64,000 nt of DNA from Tritrichomonas musculus (lineage: Eukaryota > Parabasalia > Tritrichomonadida > Tritrichomonadidae): positions 558,001-622,000 of the forward strand of contig JAPFFF010000040.1 in the NCBI GenBank assembly GCA_039105265.1. The letters run 5' to 3'. A program made the translations under genes and the position numbers. The notes under the pieces are model-generated. The model did no database searches, was not told the DNA's origin, and worked only from the letters and a program-made list of their open reading frames with translations. Shown piece after piece: positions 20,094 through 30,221 of this stretch. Position 1 is the first letter of the stretch; each line of letters begins with the position of its first letter.

Positions 20094-20678
20094 ATTTATA
20101 TTAAAATAGTGTTTTATTTGATTTAATTGATTATATATTGTTTAAATGTTTATATCAATGTTAATATAATATTTATATATTTATATTTCTGTTATATATT
20201 GAGATAATACATTTTTTTAATAATACGGTTTGAATTCAAAATTTTGAATATATTTTCTGAGGACCATTTTGTATGGTTTATTTTGAATGTAAAATAGCGG
20301 TTATATAGAAAAGAGAAAAAGCCCCTGAAAAAGCATTCACTTTTTCTAAAAATAAATTTTATATTTTTACAAAAAATTCATAGAATAACGTATAAACTAA
20401 ACAAAAAGAAAAGATAAACTTATCAATTTTTATAATTCAAATATACTCCAATCACATTCAAATATTTTTTGAGTGTATATCTTTTTATAATAATTATAAA
20501 TGAATTTTTATTTGCATATATTATTATTAATATACTACATATATCAATAAAAAATAAAAAAATTATAGCTGCTGTCATCATATTAATTCAAATATTTGTT
20601 TCAATTTCTAAAAAATAATAAAATATAAAAATAATGGTGATGCTCGAGTAAAATGTGAATTTTATTTTTTTAAATTGA
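20094..20678. other. Spacer downstream of the large ankyrin gene
   Basis: AT-rich, no gene. Nothing recognised. Confidence 0.5.
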
Positions 20679-21077
20679 TTAAAAATAAACATAAAGATAT
20701 ATATTATAATGTAATAAATAAAATATAACCGAATTGCTAAATTTTTTCCAAATATAACCGAATTGATAGTGGTCCCTTAAAAAAATTTTTTTATTTAAAT
20801 TATTTTTTAATGATTCATGCCAGTAAGTCCTTAATTTCACGAGATTTGGCATAATCCAAAGGTGATTTTCATTAAAAAGAAAAAAATTAAAATCATTATT
20901 AAAAAAAGTAGAAAAAATTTTATCTAATTTAAATTTATCAATGTTTGGAAATTCAAGGATCTTTTTCACCAACATCACTGTTCCATATTTAGCAGCGCAA
21001 TGCAAGCAAGTAATTTGATAAATAATAAAAAAAAAGTAAAATATTTTTCGTGTAAGTTGCATTAATATCAATTTCAT
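20679..21077 (-). pseudogene. Out-of-phase 3' end of the large ankyrin gene
   Basis: Overlaps the last codons of the 1270-aa gene in another phase and reads C-L-H-C-A-A-K-Y-G-T-V-M-L-V-K-K-I-L, a clear ankyrin repeat. About 80 more AT-biased codons follow. The 1270-aa frame ends just after a T9 tract (21027-21035 in plus coordinates) with a nonsensical hydrophobic tail. The natural explanation is a homopolymer length change separating this last repeat from the gene, either a true mutation or a sequencing error. Confidence 0.65.
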
Positions 21078-24000
21078 TTTTCCTTTTGAAGAAAAGATTT
21101 ATAATTTCATCAACATTGCATTCAACGGCGTAGCAAAAAGGTGTAATATTATATGAATTTAAATAATCATGAGTACTGCAGCTTCCAGTGCTTGCTCTTA
21201 GATTTATATCAATAGTTGGGATGTCTAATAAAAATCTAACCATTTTAGTCGAATGGCAATCAATTGCATCAAGCAAATTTGAACGATTATTTGTTGGGTC
21301 AATATAATTAACGTCAATTCGATCAGCGAACTTTCTATAGAAATGACAAGTGAGATCATAACGATCATCTTGGATACAGATCATATTAAAAATCGATGAC
21401 AATTGTTCATTTGTAAAATCAAGTTTGATTTTTATCATCGACTCTTTGTCATCATATAAGATGCCATTTAAAAAGAACTCAAAAACTTCTTTTGTATAAG
21501 GATACAACATACTTTTCATTGATTTTATAATGTCATCAATTGTGTACTCAAAATTATCAATTGACAATAACTTTTTTAATCTTTCTACATCTGAAGTTAT
21601 GCAAAGAAGATTGTCATTTGTTTCACTTTGTCGAATGTTGATGTCAATTTGTTCGCTCAACATGAAGACTTCAAAACAGCCAAGATAAAGCAAAGGTGGT
21701 TTATGTCCATAATCTTTTTTTGAAGTGTTTTCTTTGTTCAGATAAGGTTCAATTTCAGGCAAATTCAAAATATATTTATTGATTTCATTAATTTCTTTAT
21801 TAATATTGTACAAAACATTAGATAAGAAAACATCTTCATAGAAGTTGCTTTCAGGATTCTTTTCTATAAAGAGCTGAATGAATTTTTTCAAATCTTCAAC
21901 TTTTTGGATTCTATAAAAATAACTGAAGAATGATTCTTCATCATATTTCATTTTGGCTGTAAATGGAGAAACGTCTGATGATATTAAAAAGATAACAGTA
22001 TCAATTTTCCCACTCTCAATCAGGTAACTTATATAATAACTTCTGTATTGTATTTTTTCGAGTGATTTTGGATCAGATTTTTTAATGATTCTTGTAATTA
22101 AATCAATACTTGCATAAGGAATTAATGAGTAAAATAAATCATTATCGATAGAAATTTGTTCTTCACTATCAGATAAAAATTCGTCGTATCTTTTTGAGAA
22201 GTCATCATATAAATCATATCTAAGAATAAGTGGAAGAAGAATAATTTTCTCATCTTCGGATTCAGCATAGTCAAAAAGAATTTTTGCTTTTGCTTTGACC
22301 ATTTCAATGTCATCAATGTAATTCTCAATTGAATTTGTGACTACAGTAGAAAAAAATGCCTGAACAAACGTAACTTTAGGATGTTCAATAAGATAAGAGC
22401 CGAAATCTAGAACCGTTTTTGATGACACATTATTCACAGGTAATTTGTTAATTCTGAGAAGTTTATTATTTTCTAACAAGATGTCAAGAAGATTTTTATC
22501 ATAATTGATTAACAAAACATTCAAGAAATCAATGGAGAAAATATAATAAGATTTACAAGTTGTCAGATCCACATTAGTTTTGTTCATACAATTTTTAAGG
22601 ACTGGAATATTGTAGGAAAGAATAAGATCGATAATAACTTTAAAGAAATCATATTCAAAAGGTGACTCTTCATATTTTGTTTCTTCTTCCTCTTTTGATT
22701 TTGTTTCTTCTTCCTCTTTTGATTTTATTTCTTCTTCCTCTTTTGATTTTATTTCTTCTTCCTCTTTTGATTTTGTTTCTTCTTCCTCTTTTGATTTTGT
22801 TTCTTCTTCCTCTTTTGATTTTGTTTCTTCTTCCTCTTTTGATTTTATTTCTTCTTCCTCTTTTGATTTTATTTCTTCTTCCTCTTTTGATTTTGTTTCT
22901 TCTTCCTCTTTTGATTTTGTTTCTTCTTCCTCTTTTGATTTTGTTTCTTCTTCCTCTTTTGATTTTATTTCTTCTTCCTCTTTTGATTTTATTTCTTCTT
23001 CCTCTTTTGATTTTGTTTCTTCTTCCTCTTTTGATTTTGTTTCTTCTTCCTCTTTTGATTTTGTTTCTTCTTCCTCTTTTGATTTTATTTCTTCTTCCTC
23101 TTTTGATTTTATTTCTTCTTCCTCTTTTGATTTTGTTTCTTCTTCCTCTTTTGATTTTGTTTCTTCTTCCTCTTTTGATTTTGTTTCTTCTTCCTCTTTT
23201 GATTTTATTTCTTCTTCCTCTTTTGATTTTATTTCTTCTTCCTCTTTTGATTTTGTTTCTTCTTCCTCTTTTGATTTTGTTTCTTCTTCCTCTTTTGATT
23301 TTGTTTCTTCTTCCTCTTTTGATTTTGTTTCTTCTTCTTCTTCATTTTCTTCATGATAAGAATCAAATGATTTCAAGAAGCTATAATCATATTTCACTCT
23401 AACTAAGTAATAATAAGCATAAAAGTTGGAATATTGAAGAGCATATCCAATTATATCGAATTCTGAATAATAGGTCGGTATTCTTTCTTCTTCAATCAGC
23501 CATCGTAAAATGTCGAAATGATTCATACGAATTGCAATTTGAATAGGATTATCAAATCTAAATATTTGTTCAAAAGAAACGTCATTCTGCTTACAAATTC
23601 GAATAATCTCAGAATTTCCGCCATAAATTGCCATTTTGCACATCTCATTCTGACGAATTGTTGCCTTGTTCAAAATCAAGTACTTAAAAATTTTCACAGA
23701 GCCGAAAAACGCGGCAATTTCAATCAAACTGTAACTGCCATTTGCGAAAATTGGACGTGACTCATAATAGCATTCTTCGATAGTTTTATCAACGTTGGTT
23801 TCACTATCAAATGCCATGTATTTCTGGAATGATTCAATGTCATCTTTTTCAATGATCTGAAAAAGTGGATTTTGATTCCGGCCATTTAAAACATACTTGC
23901 GATGTAGTGCGAAATTGTCCTTTGAAATCTCATCGTAATGCTTAAATACATAATAAGTACCATCGTAGTGAATGTGTTCATGTTCATAATCAAAGAATTG

Positions 24001-24801
24001 GTGAGTATAACTCTGCATTCCATTGTGTACGCACAAAGATTCAATGTCGTCATATTTGATGATTCCGTTCTCAATAAAATAACGGAACAAAAAGTTGACA
24101 ATGTTGAGTGATGGATCTGTGTTATAGCTAAGAAATGAACAATTTCGGAAATTTCGAACTATCGTCTTGATAAATTCATGATGATAGTTCGGTTCAACCG
24201 TCATGATGAAGTGAAAATATAAAGATGAATTGCTCAATCGTGATGAAATGCAACGATACAAAATTTGACCATATGTTTGAGCAGTTATGGATTCAATGAA
24301 CCTTAATGAAGCTTTTTGAGTGTCTTCAAGGTTGTCTTCTGTCAAATTGACAAGGTATAGCTGGCATAAAAATTCTTCGTCAATGATCGGAAGTCGTCCA
24401 AGGGTAAATTCGTTCAATTCATCAAGATATGAGGAGTATCTGTCAATGGATGATTGTAGTTTTGGAATTTGAAGTTGGCGTGCGATTTCAAAAAGAATTG
24501 GGAGATTGTCTTTGGTATATTTAATATTTTCATTATCTAATAATGATGAAAGTAATGTAACAAATTGGTCTTTGTAACTGTATTTTTTATCTTGCAATAT
24601 TATATTTAGATCGGAAGAACTTATTTCCCCAGAATTTTTGATATTTTTAGATATAATTTGGGATAATAAACATCCATTGCTTTTATCAGTTAAAAATTCA
24701 ATTTTCTCTCCTTTGGATTGCTCTTGAGATTTTTTAAAATTAAGTACAACTTTTAAATCTTTTTTTTTGCTTGTATCTTTTGAGATTGTTATGCAAAACA
24801 T
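20989..24801 (-). CDS. BTB-like/DUF3447/ankyrin protein with a long EEETKSKE repeat, 1270 aa
   Basis: ATG start. Residues about 10-130 look like a BTB-type interaction region, with D-L-N-I-I-L-Q-D-K-K followed by hydrophobic helices. A helical stretch follows to about 310. The DUF3447/ankyrin part begins near 320 (Y-S-L-I-E-I-A-A-F-F-G-S-V-K-I-F-K-Y-L-I, I-Y-G-G-N-S-E-I-I-R). About 485-710 is a run of some 28 octapeptides, E-E-E-T/I-K-S-K-E, a highly charged single alpha-helix or flexible spacer. Degenerate ankyrin-like repeats follow, with one near the C-terminus (T-P-F-C-Y-A-V-E-C-N-V-D-E-I-I-N-L). Likely a cytosolic scaffold. The last repeat appears cut off by a frame change (see 20679-21077). 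Confidence 0.88.
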   Translation of the reverse strand: MFCITISKDTSKKKDLKVVLNFKKSQEQSKGEKIEFLTDKSNGCLLSQIISKNIKNSGEISSSDLNIILQDKKYSYKDQFVTLLSSLLDNENIKYTKDNLPILFEIARQLQIPKLQSSIDRYSSYLDELNEFTLGRLPIIDEEFLCQLYLVNLTEDNLEDTQKASLRFIESITAQTYGQILYRCISSRLSNSSLYFHFIMTVEPNYHHEFIKTIVRNFRNCSFLSYNTDPSLNIVNFLFRYFIENGIIKYDDIESLCVHNGMQSYTHQFFDYEHEHIHYDGTYYVFKHYDEISKDNFALHRKYVLNGRNQNPLFQIIEKDDIESFQKYMAFDSETNVDKTIEECYYESRPIFANGSYSLIEIAAFFGSVKIFKYLILNKATIRQNEMCKMAIYGGNSEIIRICKQNDVSFEQIFRFDNPIQIAIRMNHFDILRWLIEEERIPTYYSEFDIIGYALQYSNFYAYYYLVRVKYDYSFLKSFDSYHEENEEEEETKSKEEEETKSKEEEETKSKEEEETKSKEEEEIKSKEEEEIKSKEEEETKSKEEEETKSKEEEETKSKEEEEIKSKEEEEIKSKEEEETKSKEEEETKSKEEEETKSKEEEEIKSKEEEEIKSKEEEETKSKEEEETKSKEEEETKSKEEEEIKSKEEEEIKSKEEEETKSKEEEETKSKEEEETKSKEEEEIKSKEEEEIKSKEEEETKSKEEEETKYEESPFEYDFFKVIIDLILSYNIPVLKNCMNKTNVDLTTCKSYYIFSIDFLNVLLINYDKNLLDILLENNKLLRINKLPVNNVSSKTVLDFGSYLIEHPKVTFVQAFFSTVVTNSIENYIDDIEMVKAKAKILFDYAESEDEKIILLPLILRYDLYDDFSKRYDEFLSDSEEQISIDNDLFYSLIPYASIDLITRIIKKSDPKSLEKIQYRSYYISYLIESGKIDTVIFLISSDVSPFTAKMKYDEESFFSYFYRIQKVEDLKKFIQLFIEKNPESNFYEDVFLSNVLYNINKEINEINKYILNLPEIEPYLNKENTSKKDYGHKPPLLYLGCFEVFMLSEQIDINIRQSETNDNLLCITSDVERLKKLLSIDNFEYTIDDIIKSMKSMLYPYTKEVFEFFLNGILYDDKESMIKIKLDFTNEQLSSIFNMICIQDDRYDLTCHFYRKFADRIDVNYIDPTNNRSNLLDAIDCHSTKMVRFLLDIPTIDINLRASTGSCSTHDYLNSYNITPFCYAVECNVDEIINLFFKRKNEIDINATYTKNILLFFYYLSNYLLALRC
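22672..23340. repeat. 24-bp coding minisatellite with 120-bp higher-order period
   Basis: About 28 units of 24 bp encode E-E-E-(T/I)-K-S-K-E in the ankyrin gene. The Thr/Ile variants follow a fixed T-T-T-I-I order, repeated five times with almost no base differences, so the current array grew by duplication of a five-unit block. Spread of whole blocks by unequal exchange is recent. The opposite strand stays open throughout and would encode a Leu/Ile/Pro-rich chain; that is a by-product of the repeat. Confidence 0.95.
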
Positions 24802-24901
24802 TATTTTATTTTAGAAATCTTTGAAATTTATTTTATGCTTTGAAAAAGTTTATGTCAATAGACCTTTTTATAAAAAGAAATTTTTTTTGCGATAAAGAAT
24901 A

Positions 24902-25291
24902 CAGTAAGGTTTCAAAATTGGAAAACGTTTCAAAATAGGAAAATCGACTTTTTGAGAAAAAAATTTTCATTAATAAAAATGAAAGAAATAAAGAAATAGA
25001 GAGAAAATCTTGTTTAAACCTACCGTTTTAAGAAATAATATTTCCATGATTAAGTTTATCACACAGCTGTTTGTGACATTATATTCATCAAATAGTGTTT
25101 TCCTATCTCTATATGAAAAAATGAGCATCATTCAAAAAGTGGATTTTCCATTTTCGCAACGCTATAAAGGAAAATCCAAATTTGAATTAAATTCGTTATT
25201 TTGACTTTTATTTTAAATTCATTTTAATCGTTTTCTATGAAAAAGTAGATTTTCCTCTTTTGAGACGTTTTTGAATTTTACAACCTTACTG
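24902..25291. mobile_element. Tc1/mariner-type MITE, 390 bp, TA target
   Basis: The ends read CAGTAAGGTTTCAAAATT on the left and, reverse-complemented, CAGTAAGGTTGTAAAATT on the right. Similarity continues for about 50 bp (GGAAAATC). TA lies directly outside both ends (24900-24901, 25292-25293). A 64-codon frame inside (25010-25204) begins with TTG and is not a gene. Confidence 0.8.
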
Positions 25292-25305
25292 TACTTTTAG
25301 AAAAA

Positions 25306-26493
25306 TCGGTTTTACCATCGATCCACTTTTTGAAGGAAACTTTCTCTCAATTTTAATAAAAATATTGAGAGAAGTATTCAATATTTGAATGCATTCAAAA
25401 AACTTTTCATCAAAAAGTTGATATCGTCATCTTTTCAAAAAGTTCGGGATACGTTAATTAGCATATTGTGCGGTATTTTTATAAAGAAGATGACGAAGTT
25501 CATAAACAGAATTAAATGAGATACGGAATTACAAGAAGACGGGGCACAGAAACAAAAGAAGACTAGATACAGATTCATATGTAGATGAGATACAGATTCA
25601 GGTGAAGATGAGGTACAGATTCAGGTGAAGATGAGATAAAGATTCAGATGAAGATGAGGTTCAGATTCAGAAGAATACAAGATACAGATTCAGGTGAAGA
25701 TGAGGTACAGATTCAGATGAGGTACAGATTAAGATGAAGATGAGGTTCAGATTCAGAAGAATACGAAATACAGATTCAGATGAAGATGAGGTTCAGATTC
25801 AGATGAGGTACAGATTAAGATGAAGATGAGGTTCAGATTCAGAAGAATACGAAATACAGATTCAGATGAAGATGAGGTTCAGATTCAGAAGAATACGAAA
25901 TACAGATTCTGATGAAGATGAGGTACAGATTCAGATGAAGACGAAATACAGATTCAGAAGAATACAAGATACAGATTCAGGTGAAGATGAGGTACAGATT
26001 CAGAAGAATAAAAGATACTGGTTCAGATGAAGACGAAGTATAAATTTTGTCTGAAGTTCGTTTATGAACTTCGTCATCTTATATGGCTCGCAACAGAAAA
26101 AAATGCTTAATTTATTGATTTTTCTTTTTTTTTATAAACTTTTTCTCTTTTTACTTAGAATTTATATTTTTTTTCATTTTTTTCTTGACTTTGTTACTTA
26201 GAGATTGAAATCGTAATATGATGATTTATATATATCTTTTTTATATAATGTTTTTACGTTTTTTATTTATTATTTGCGTTATATTTATATAATTTCTGTT
26301 TTTCTTTAATCTATTATCTTTTTTTATGAAGATATTTTAATTTTAATATGAACTTTTTCAATGAAAAAAATTTGAATGAAAAAAAAATCTCTCAATAATT
26401 CTTAGGATTTTAAATTTTTGAACTTAACATCTCCACTTTTTGAGAATATAAACTATTCAAAAAGTGGATCGATGGAAAATCCGATTGCCCTAC
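25306..26493. mobile_element. Inverted-repeat element enclosing a minisatellite
   Basis: AATCGGTTTTACCATCGATC at the left matches the reverse complement of the right end (about 26466-26493) over some 28 bp, running on into CACTTTTTGAA. The interior holds a second inverted pair and the 25.5-26.0 kb minisatellite. No coding frame. The target duplication is unclear, so the ends are approximate. Confidence 0.55.
25487..26080. repeat. GATGAAGATGAGGTACAGATTCA minisatellite between inverted 21-mers
   Basis: About 20 irregular units of 12-30 bp built from GATACAGATTCAG, GTGAAGATGAG and AGAAGAATACG words fill 25510-26040. Perfect inverted repeats beginning AAGATGACGAAGTTCATAAA border it at 25487-25507 and 26060-26080. 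Units differ in order and length, so this is not a CRISPR array. It looks like a small inverted-repeat element whose core expanded. Confidence 0.8.
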
Positions 26494-26854
26494 TTTAGGC
26501 TGGATAAATAAATTTGTGTAAGCTCTGAGAATTTTCACAAATTTTGAATATTCTTAACAAATTTGAGAGTTAAACTTTTTTAGAGGAATCTTCTGAAATA
26601 ATGAAACTTTTTTAGAGGAATCTTTTTATTTTTTGAATGGGGATCAAAAATATTCAAAATTTTAATAACAAATACTAATATGCATTTGATAATTTATTAA
26701 ATTGTTATTATATTATTAAATGAAAATAAATATATATGTAATTATTGAATTTATCAATATTCTAGCAAGATATAAATATTTGATATTTTTTCTTTCAATT
26801 CAATTTCAAGAAACAAAATTTGTATTAACTCATAGAAATACCCATCCTACCCTA

Positions 26855-27083
26855 CTTTTTAGCGATAATGATCACTTTTTCATAAAAATGAACTTTTTCA
26901 CAAAAACGCAAAGCAATTAGAATTATTATTTAAAACCAATGTTATATGATTCTAGACAAGCATATAATATATTTTAGCTATGATAAATTATGTTTTATCA
27001 GTTTATTTTTAAGATTTAAAGAATCATTTGTTTAAGTGAAAAAGTTCTTTTTTTATGAAAAAGTGGACATTATCGCTAAAAAG
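26855..27083. mobile_element. TA-flanked MITE, 229 bp
   Basis: CTTTTTAGCGATAATG followed by CACTTTTTCATAAAAA at the left is mirrored at the right. TA lies outside both ends (26853-26854 and 27084-27085). No coding content. Confidence 0.75.
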
Positions 27084-27129
27084 TATACTTTATCCCAAAA
27101 AAAATTTCTTTTTATAAAAAGGTCTAATA

Positions 27130-27735
27130 AAGAAGATATTTGAATACTAAATTGATTTATTTAACGTCTTTGAAACTTTTTCATAATAGAATTTTATTCA
27201 ATGATGATTTTTTAAATGAACTTGTTGGCTCATCAAATAAGAAAAGCAAAAAGTCTTCACCTAAAAAAGACTCAAATAATCGTAAACACAGGCCACCTCC
27301 GTCAAATAGAAATATCTTACAATTTTTAGATGATTTATCAATTAACGACAAAAATAATGAAAATCGAGAAAACAATTCGGAGAAGGATGATATTTATAAA
27401 TTTGACTTTGATTTAAATAAAACAGATGTCTCAGAAGGTGATAAAACAGAAATAAAATTATCATTATTAAATTATTCAATTAAAAAAAAAAAAAAAAAAC
27501 AATTCCATTAAAAAAAAACAATGAAATCAGTTCATTTGAATCCAGCATAGTTTCGTACCTTGATTTTTTTTAAACGATTTAGGATCTAGCTTTATATCTA
27601 CATTTATTGATTTATCAGAAGAAACGTTCAATGGTTTTATAACAGAAAGAGTAACAAACTTTTTAAATGACATAAACCAAGAAATAATTGATATATTTGA
27701 TATATTTAAATCTATCGGAATATTTCCAATTTAAA
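27130..27735 (+). pseudogene. Broken gene for a Lys/Ser/Asn-rich protein
   Basis: An open frame without an ATG (TTG at 27140) encodes a basic segment K-K-S-K-K-S-S-P-K-K, a Pro-rich R-P-P-P-S-N-R and an acidic tail, and runs into an A18 tract at 27482. Coding-like sequence continues in other phases, S-S-F-E-S-S-I-V-S-Y-L-D-F and then, after a T8 tract, about 55 codons ending F-K-S-I-G-I-F-P-I at a stop near 27735. Two homopolymer tracts mark the phase changes. Family unknown. Confidence 0.5.
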
Positions 27736-27852
27736 AATGTGAGGTGAAAATTGACCTATAACCGTAGGGCCATTTTGTAAATTTCCAAAAAAATTTCCAA
27801 AATAAAAAAATTCAATTATTTTTTTTTTTTTTTTCCATTTAAAAAAAATATT

Positions 27853-29550
27853 ATGAGTCAATCTCCGATTGCAACATTAATATTTAAATCAAGAAGTTAC
27901 CCAGTGTCATTTCATTTTAATATATTAGCTTCAATCAATCCAGTTATTTCATTATCTTTATTCAATAATCATCAGTACGAAGTTTATTCTGATGTTAATT
28001 GTGATGTTTTCCAATCATTTATTAATTATTTGTTTGGCCACGAAGTTCCAAATATTAAAATAAGCAATATTGAAGCATTCCATTTATTAAATCAAGAGTT
28101 TCAATATGAACCGATGAATCAGTTGATTTCATCAAAAAGAGAAGAATTAGATGAATTAACTGTGAATTTATATAACTTAAAGAGCCAATCAATCAGAGAT
28201 AAATCACAAATTGAAGAGCAAATCTCATTAAATCTTGATTCTTATGTAACACAAAAAGGAGAAGAGTTGTTTTCCAACTCTGTCCAGATCTTATATAATA
28301 TATTTAATCATCCACGGCGAATTTTAACAAAATTCGATCGCTCATATGAACTGATCGAATTACATGGCCAAACAAATCCAGAATTTTATTGCCTCCTCCA
28401 TTCAATTGACTTCAAAATGCTAACCAAAGAGCATCAGGATGATTCCATCATTAACAAATCAGCCCATTTTGATATGAATCCAAAAAATGAGACAGATTCA
28501 TTACTTGAAAAAATAGAAAACTTGAAAAAAATCAATCAACTTTTGCTCATAAGTAATGAAATTAATTCTCCTGATTTCTTCATCAAATACAAAGACTTTA
28601 TAACACGTTGTTGCGAAGAAGGTGATGTTGGAAATTTGAGAAATGTCGTATATTCAACTTTCAATCTCAATTTTGAATATGATTCATCGAACTATACCGC
28701 GAAACTTATTACATCGAGAGAATGTCGAGGTGATATAGTAATACCACGTTCTGTATATTACAAATCGCATGATTATGTCATAACATCAATGGAGAAAACA
28801 TTCTATTATAATGATCAAGTTACTTCTCTCTCTTTCGCAGAAGATGCTGAAATACGTTCAATAAGCGCAGGGACATTCAGTGGCTCAAGTTTCGAGAGAA
28901 TTGAAATTCCTTCCACTGTTGAACTTTGTAATGGATGGAATGAGAATACTGATATTTCAGCATTTCATTTTGCGCCAAATAATCCGAACTTTTTATGGGT
29001 GAATCAAAACCTCCTCTTAAAGAAGATGGACCCAAATAGCTGTGTTTTTGATGTTGCTTTCATAGCATGGCCAAATTTTGAAGAATTTGTTTTTCCTGCA
29101 AATGTTAAAGAAATTGCGGCTTCTTTATTTGAATACACAAATATAAAGAGAATAGCATTCCCAGAAAATTCGGAACTACAAATAATTGGCGCTAGTTCAT
29201 TTTCTAAAACAAAGATCAAAGAAATATCAATTCCATCTCAGGTAAAATTTATATCAAAAAATGCATTTTGCGATTGCAGAGAACTTCGTAAAATTTCTTT
29301 TACTGATGATTCAGAGCTGATTGAAATTGGATTTGGTTCTTTTAAATCCACTGCAATTGAAGTATTCAATCTCCCACCACATGTCAAAATAATAGGGTCA
29401 AGAGCATTTTCTAGTTGTTCGATTTTGAGGCAATTCGTAGTTCCTACTAATTCAGAACTCCAAGAGATAGGAAATGATGTTTTCAAAGATACAAGATTAT
29501 GTCATATCAAATGCCTTAATGATTTATTTGAAATGTCAAATACACATTAG
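27853..29550 (+). CDS. BTB-like plus BspA-type LRR_5 protein, 565 aa
   Basis: ATG start. Residues 1-95 are a BTB-like interaction domain: L-A-S-I-N-P-V-I-S, then D-V-N-C-D-V-F-Q-S-F-I-N-Y-L-F-G. Helical and coiled-coil segments occupy about 105-260. From about 270 come 11-12 LRR_5 repeats of 22-24 residues (for example I-T-S-M-E-K-T-F...V-T-S-L-S-F-A-E-D-A-E-I-R-S-I-S, I-A-A-S-L-F-E-Y-T-N-I-K-R-I-A-F-P). This is the Treponema-type repeat of BspA proteins. There is no signal peptide or anchor, so it is probably intracellular, unlike surface BspA adhesins. The 448-aa gene 670 bases downstream is a relative without the BTB part. Confidence 0.9.
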   Translation: MSQSPIATLIFKSRSYPVSFHFNILASINPVISLSLFNNHQYEVYSDVNCDVFQSFINYLFGHEVPNIKISNIEAFHLLNQEFQYEPMNQLISSKREELDELTVNLYNLKSQSIRDKSQIEEQISLNLDSYVTQKGEELFSNSVQILYNIFNHPRRILTKFDRSYELIELHGQTNPEFYCLLHSIDFKMLTKEHQDDSIINKSAHFDMNPKNETDSLLEKIENLKKINQLLLISNEINSPDFFIKYKDFITRCCEEGDVGNLRNVVYSTFNLNFEYDSSNYTAKLITSRECRGDIVIPRSVYYKSHDYVITSMEKTFYYNDQVTSLSFAEDAEIRSISAGTFSGSSFERIEIPSTVELCNGWNENTDISAFHFAPNNPNFLWVNQNLLLKKMDPNSCVFDVAFIAWPNFEEFVFPANVKEIAASLFEYTNIKRIAFPENSELQIIGASSFSKTKIKEISIPSQVKFISKNAFCDCRELRKISFTDDSELIEIGFGSFKSTAIEVFNLPPHVKIIGSRAFSSCSILRQFVVPTNSELQEIGNDVFKDTRLCHIKCLNDLFEMSNTH

Positions 29551-30221
29551 CCTGAAGAAAATATTTCATTTAGATAAGAATTATGACTACTTGATTTTTA
29601 TAAAATAATTCGTATTTTTTTGATATGAAATGTAAAGCATTCAAATTTTCTTTGAGTCTTGAATGGTTATCTCAGAATATAGATGCAATAAATCTACTTA
29701 TCTGTTTAGTTATAATATATAATATTCAAAAAAGGAGTTGATCAAAAATTTAATGAACAAATTAAAATTTGGATAATTTCCATTTTTATATTAAAAAAAA
29801 ATCTCAGTTGATTTGTTTTTAATATAAAAATGTTCAAAATATCAAAATTATTTAAGTTGATGGCCTTTTTTTAGAGAAAGAGTTAACTGAAAATTTTCTT
29901 CCTTTCTGTCAGAATTATGACAACTTATTTTTATAAAAATACTGACTTGACATTAAATTTTACAAGAAATTTAATTAAATTTATTTTAATAACATCAGAT
30001 AGAATTGACCAAATAAATATAAAAGACAAAACCCAAAAAATCGCCCATAATAAAAGATTAAAAAACAACAATTCATTATACATTTGCATTATTTACATTT
30101 TATAAAAATAATTATAGTAATAATGATTATTTTATCAAAAAAATAATCATTGTTTATCTGGATATTTATATTTTATATAAGTCGATATTTGAATAAAAAA
30201 GATCTTCTGACATAGAAAAAA
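29551..30221. other. Spacer between two LRR genes
   Basis: AT-rich. A 62-codon frame at 29917 begins M-T-T-Y, like the downstream gene (M-T-T-Y-I-L-N), and may be a decayed copy of its 5' end, but similarity is lost after a few codons. Confidence 0.4.

Noticed and set aside
22662-23402. 246-codon plus-strand frame encoding Leu/Ile/Pro repeats
   Set aside because: It is the antisense of the E-E-E-T-K-S-K-E minisatellite; the unit length is a multiple of three, so every phase without a stop in one unit stays open.
25010-25204. 64-codon frame inside the 390-bp MITE
   Set aside because: Begins with TTG and includes the element's inverted-repeat sequence; no domain.
25510-26040. Repeat array considered as CRISPR-like
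   Set aside because: Units are irregular in length and order with no unique spacers, and the genome is eukaryotic; it is a minisatellite.
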